Part shown: positions 59,301 through 64,000 of the stretch, piece after piece
Layout: each line of letters begins with the position of its first letter
Position numbering within the stretch: position 1 is the first letter of the stretch
DNA from: Hetaerina americana
Taxonomy: Eukaryota; Arthropoda; Insecta; Odonata; Calopterygidae
Direction of reading: 5' to 3'
Length of the DNA: 64,000 nt
NCBI GenBank assembly: GCA_022747635.1
Contig: JAKTNV010000178.1
Coordinates: 143,501 to 207,500, forward strand
The notes under the pieces: model-generated
What the model saw: the letters and a program-made list of their open reading frames with translations, nothing else
What the model was told of the DNA's origin: nothing
Databases searched by the model: none
Program-made: the position numbers and the translations under genes

Positions 59301-62104
59301 ATAATTCATCTTTCACAATATAACATAACAAACGAAAGAAAATGTATATAATAAATACATCATCCAGAAAGGGTCATTTCATATGAGCATGATACCCTGT
59401 TAGATTTTTGCATCCATAATAGTTTTTTACTTTAAATCTCTAAAGCAACCATAACTACTAATCAATATTTAGCTACTATTCATTTTAATAATCATCATAT
59501 ATTACCCAACAAGGCAAAAATGTTTATATATTAATGATGAAGCATTGCAATGAGTTAGTTTTTGTGTTTTAAATTTAAGAACCCTTTAGGTGATAATTGT
59601 TGTTGCATTAAAGTGTTCATGTTTCGATAAGCACTACATTATGGTATTCGCTGACTAATGATCAGTAAGGCATTATTGAAAAGATAGTAAGTAGCCTGAA
59701 GGCACAATGAAATGGACACTTGGACTGACTGGGTTCATCTAAATTTTCTCCAAAATAAGACATTAAGGCACCTGGGTTTACATAAAAGAGTGGATTCATA
59801 CACTCTTTTCTTTCTTTTGATCATCCTCACAATAAAAGGAGCCACACATTGAGTATTTTCAAAAAGTCACAGCTAACCCTGAAAATGTGTAACATAATAG
59901 ACAGATAAAAGAAAATGCATAAGCCTTCATTTTTAATATCCTCCATTTCATATTGTTAAAAAATTCTTGAAAAGTAGTCAAAATGAACCCAGTGGAGTGA
60001 TTAAACAATTTAAATTCCAAATCCAAAACTTTGAAAATAATTATATATATTACCACACTAGTAGGGGTGAAATAATTTGAATAGATTAACTAAAATAAAT
60101 CCAGAAACTGCAGTTAAATGATTAAAAACCAAATATGATACATAACAATGATTAATTCATGAGGTAGTTTAAAATAATACTTTTGCTAGTTACTCTTTCC
60201 TATCGTAGCTAACCTTTCACTAAATGATTAAGATAAAAAATATCCATATTTTTAATTTAAACTTTCTTCCAAGTCTAGAATGCATTCAGTAGTTATATCA
60301 ATTAGAACTATGTAACATAGGACCTGTGTCATTTATAAAAAAACTTATATCAATCAGTTTTTTAATGACAATGATAGGGGACCCTAAATAGTATCAAAAT
60401 TTTAATGATTCATTCTCACATTTTCATAGAATAAATAATTCTTGGAAAAAATATTTATTGCCCATGCCACTAATTAAAAACACTCGCCTACAAGGGAACT
60501 GCTGCCCACTGTAATGTTATACGGCATAATTTCATCAGAGTCTGACTTTCAGCATTAGTTTCTTCTGACTTTAGCTGGATTACCGTATCTTCAGCAAAGA
60601 ATTACCTGTTGATTACATTGGTTTCAATCTTTTAATGCCATTTTTGCACTAAATTAATACATATATACATAATTCAACAACTCAAACAAAAAAAAAACTT
60701 CATTGGGTGAAGAGATAATGTTCTTTGATTCCCCTTCAACAAATCACTGTTCAGCGATCAGTGCATTGGCATTTCTTGCCAGGATTCTGGCATATGAAAA
60801 TTCCTCAGTATATAAGTGTAGCAGGCATATTGCAACCAATGGCCCACATACTATCACTGGTGATCTTAAAGCCTTCTACTACTGTGCTTTTTGGGTTTTT
60901 ACGTTTCTTGTCATGGTGAACTAAACAACTGTGTATACATATTGGTAGTTTTCCTCCGTACATTTTTCACTCGTGGTCGTGGAAACTTTTGAAATCAAAG
61001 ACTTTTGTAGATCTCAGGCATGGTCTATAAATGTGTCGGAGTACAAAAATGTGGTGAGGTACCAGGTTTTAATTTCCATGAACTGGTGCAATGACTCACA
61101 CCAGTGAACAACTCACCAAATCCTTGACTGATTCCTTTGAGATTCTATTTTTCTATGGAATGGAAGATACACATGACTGTTACAAAATGATCCAAACCGC
61201 TTTTAACTCTCTGTGATTTCACTTCTGAACTTTTCACTTCATTATTTTCAACTCTGAAGAACTGTGACATCAAATGTGTAGCGTTTGCAATCTATTGGGC
61301 ATCAGCAGTAATACCCCACATACACACACACAAAAGAATTCTCATGTTAGAAAAGACTTCTATTTCCAAGAGAATGTCTAAGTAAGCTCAACAATACAAA
61401 TATGCTGGGAATTTGTCCCTTGTCTAGAGTTGGGTTCTGAAAAGAACATTTGTTGTCAAACATATGATGCAATATTAAGAAGGCCCATATGCTATTCCCA
61501 ATGAAATACTAAGACTGGAACTTTCTGAACACATGATTTTTCCTTCTCAAAGAAGTTTAGGTATACAATAACAAACAATGAATAAAAACAACCTTCATTC
61601 ATAAACAATATCTACCTGATCCATTTTTGGTAATTTACACACTGAAGTTTTCCACACAGTTCATATTTTTTCGACTGAATTCTAAGCATCATTGTTTTGG
61701 GACAATTGTGCCTTTTTATAATTTTGCACCAATTATTTACAAAAGGTATTTGAAAATTAATGGGGCCTTTGAAATGATGCCACAACAAATAAAAACCATG
61801 TGGAAAATTAAGATGTCTAAATACTAAATCTATTTCATGCCATTCCTAAAATTTAGGCCTGAGAAAATTATGTGAATAACCATCCGATAACTGGAGAAAT
61901 TTTAATATTTTACATTACACCTGTGAATTAAGTGCAAAAGTTATTACTTGATGTTTGGCAGGTTCTTATCCTTCAATCAGGAGACATTAAATCATAATAT
62001 TTTCTACCTACACACACCATTGATTAGAGGTCATGAAATAAATAAGAGATTCAATGAATAGCCATTGAAATCGCACTGCACATGGCTTTGGCTTGATTTA
62101 TCAC
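56302..62104 (-). other. pyd: pyd intron (phase 2), about 5.8 kb
   Basis: Donor GTGATA at 62104-62099, acceptor AG at 56303-56302. AT-rich, CpG-poor. No further exon or transposon was recognised. Confidence 0.85.
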
Positions 62105-62332
62105 CTCATAGCTCCATGCTCCACAAAAAGGAGACGGGGGTCATTTGGCTTCTTGTACAGTTCAAAGGCACTTCCCCTCTGCTCACGATTGGTAAGATCG
62201 AGGCCACTTAATTCACGGCTATCAGGCACCCCGGGGCCTCCTCCATTGCTATGGTGATGGTGGTGGTGGTGATGACTGGGGTGTGGCGGAGGATACTCCC
62301 TTGGGGGTGGCACATTGTAGTAAAACTGTCCC
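62105..62332 (-). CDS. pyd: polychaetoid/ZO-1 exon with NREQRGSAFELYKKP block
   Basis: A 228-bp exon; acceptor TTGCCTAG at 62334-62333, donor after ATGAG at 62105. It reads GQFYYNVPPPREYPPPHPS, eight consecutive histidines, SNGGGPGVPDSRELSG, then LDLTNREQRGSAFELYKKP and NDPRLLFVEHGAM. The NREQRGSAFELYKKP block is characteristic of insect polychaetoid. The histidine run is encoded by mixed CAC/CAT codons. Phases on both sides agree with the neighbouring exons. Confidence 0.92.
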
Positions 62333-63585
62333 CTAGGCAATGGGAAAAAATGAAAAATAAAACATTTAAAATGCCCATGGCACCACACACACACAAGGGA
62401 ACACTTCACAAAATGAACAATGGGTATTACTAGAATTTCTTATAATTCTTGGAGGTCAAAAGAAAATGTAGGTCCACTGTTTTTAACATAAAAGGAGTAC
62501 AAAATGAAGTGCTTTCAATTGAATTCACATTAAGTATGAAATGCTGTGAAATTGAGCCACAGGAGGTCTCTTGACTTGTGCTTATCTGTCGAAGTCACTC
62601 ATTAAATTGATGTTGACAAACATGCCATTCTTTCCTAATTTTTCTCCTGAGCATTTGGGATCTGATTAGGTATTTTTTTGTGGATCATTCCTCATTGCTT
62701 TTTGAGCATACTGTACGTATGATGTCAGGCATTAGTTTCAGTTTGTACCAGTTACTTCACCCACCAGTCACCATGATGACTTACCGCAAACTTTAACTGA
62801 ACTCATATCTAAAAGGAGTACCATGCTCATCAGAAATTCCTAATTCTAGTTTCATATTCCTGATTTGCACATCAAATTACTAATTATTTCAAAATATTCA
62901 GCCCTTTCTCAAATTTGTTCACAGAATTTTTGAAGAAATTTAGTTATTCAAGAATTTTTCCTTGCTTCCTCAACTGAGGGATCGCCGTGTCAATCAGTTA
63001 CACACAGCAGACTGTTTAATAGCCTACAGATGTGATTGCAAATAGGATGATAGCATATAGACGAACCGTACTTTTCATTTAGGTGAGATTTTGTTAATTT
63101 TAGAATGAGAAACATAATTTGATATATTTTCTAGGAAGCTTTCTATGGAAAACGACTAAAACCAAGACAGTTAAATGCTATGAAAATTTGAGGTGTGTGA
63201 CATCTGATTCAAATCAATAACAATGATACTGTTGTTTGGGATGCATATAATTAAGAATGATTCTAATGTAAGGATTTAAAAATGCAAAACTTATTTGTCT
63301 TGATTTGGATTCAAGATGATTCCTTCGTAGTTGAACTAGTTAAAGCAATCAGCTGGATATAGATGAATTTGTTTTCATATCCCGATCTAGGCAAATGATT
63401 TTTGCAATGTGAAATTATGACATTTGTGTTAACATTAGTAGAAAATTCTGTCAACGTAACTGCTATGCCATTTCCTGCAGTTTCTTTGAGGGCTGATAGT
63501 GTTTAATGGGTATGAAGTGCACAGCAGTAGTGATCTAAACTATTGCCTTCAACACAACAGCAAGGAATGAGGAGACTTAGCTTAC
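62333..63585 (-). other. pyd: pyd intron (phase 2), about 1.25 kb
   Basis: Donor GTAAGC at 63585-63580 and acceptor AG at 62334-62333. CpG-poor, no other feature seen. Confidence 0.85.
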
Positions 63586-64000
63586 CTTGGAGGTTTTGCC
63601 ATTGGTGAAGACCTCTGCTGCTGCATGTGCAGGTGAGAGTGTCCCCCTGACCCTCCACTGTAGGGCGGTTGGGGATAAGGGGGCTCCCCTCCAGACGTCA
63701 CATGGTTCCTCTCCAGGCTACCCCCTGGAGTGACACCGGAGTCCAGATCTTCACTCCCACCATCCCGCGAACTTCCCCCATTAGGGATGTGAGCAGAGTA
63801 GGAGCGAGAGTGGGATGGGGGAGGTGGAGGGGGCGGGTGAGGTAGGTGGCTGCCTCCTCCGCCACCCCAGAAAGCATTCTCGTGGCTTTGAGGCTGCTGA
63901 GGGGGACGATAGTTCTTCGGCTTAGGGGGTGGGACTGGCTTGTATGGTATGCTACTATTGTTTGTGGTAGGAGCAGGGGGACCAGGCTTGGACCGATGAT
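63586..64000 (-). CDS. pyd: polychaetoid/ZO-1 proline-rich exon, cut by window edge
   Basis: The exon runs off the right edge, so its start is not visible. The minus strand reads SKPGPPAPT, IPYKPVPPPKPKNYRPPQQP, a glycine/histidine/proline-rich part, SRSYSAHIPNGG, SEDLDSGVTPGGSLERNHVT, PYPQPPYSGG and SSPMAKPP before the donor (CCAAG|GTAAGC). YKPVPPPKPKNYRPP and DLDSGVTPGGSLERNHV are typical of the disordered C-terminal half of insect pyd, which holds SH3- and actin-binding stretches in ZO proteins. The upstream PDZ, SH3 and GUK domains must lie beyond the window. Confidence 0.92.

Noticed and set aside
1..64000. CRISPR array, bacterial operons, rRNA or mitochondrial insert
   Set aside because: No regular spacer-repeat pattern, no operon structure, no rRNA-like block found.

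Overview
The window is animal nuclear DNA, almost certainly from an arthropod and probably an insect. The evidence is an intact mariner transposon, a broken Helitron, decayed non-LTR retrotransposons, tRNA-derived SINEs, and the 3' end of the polychaetoid/ZO-1 gene with spliceosomal GT-AG introns. The species cannot be fixed from sequence alone. Very sparse CpG inside the pyd transcription unit, against ordinary CpG in the transposon-rich flank, fits an arthropod with gene-body DNA methylation.

Layout. Positions 1-3.1 kb hold a truncated Helitron (minus strand, diagnostic 3' end at 431-460) among (TA)n tracts, followed by a nearly perfect 244-bp palindrome. From 3.1 to 43 kb there is no convincing cellular gene. 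This stretch is a repeat graveyard with seven copies of one tRNA-derived SINE, two copies of a second and two further tRNA-like heads. It also has four copies of a short unclassified repeat, many decayed pieces of an endonuclease/RT-type non-LTR retrotransposon in both orientations, a 166-bp MITE, and two related fold-back elements. A GC-rich, strongly purine/pyrimidine-biased block lies at 13.0-15.9 kb. A 73-bp GC-rich segment at 26.1 kb has strong splice sites on both sides and may be an exon of an unknown minus-strand gene.

43.4-44.8 kb is a complete mariner element with TA target duplication, 27-bp inverted repeats and an open transposase reading frame with a DD34D triad. From about 48.4 kb to the right edge lies the 3' end of pyd on the minus strand. 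Its four last coding exons (63586-64000, 62105-62332, 55883-56301, 50090-50388) join in phase and encode a proline-rich region, the conserved NREQRGSAFELYKKP segment and the C-terminal ZU5 domain ending in VSVLVDHF. The gene starts beyond the right edge. I found no recognisable transposon relics inside this unit.

The only cellular gene product recognised is the ZO-1-type junction scaffold. Everything else recognisable is selfish DNA. All alignments were made by eye, so repeat boundaries are approximate.
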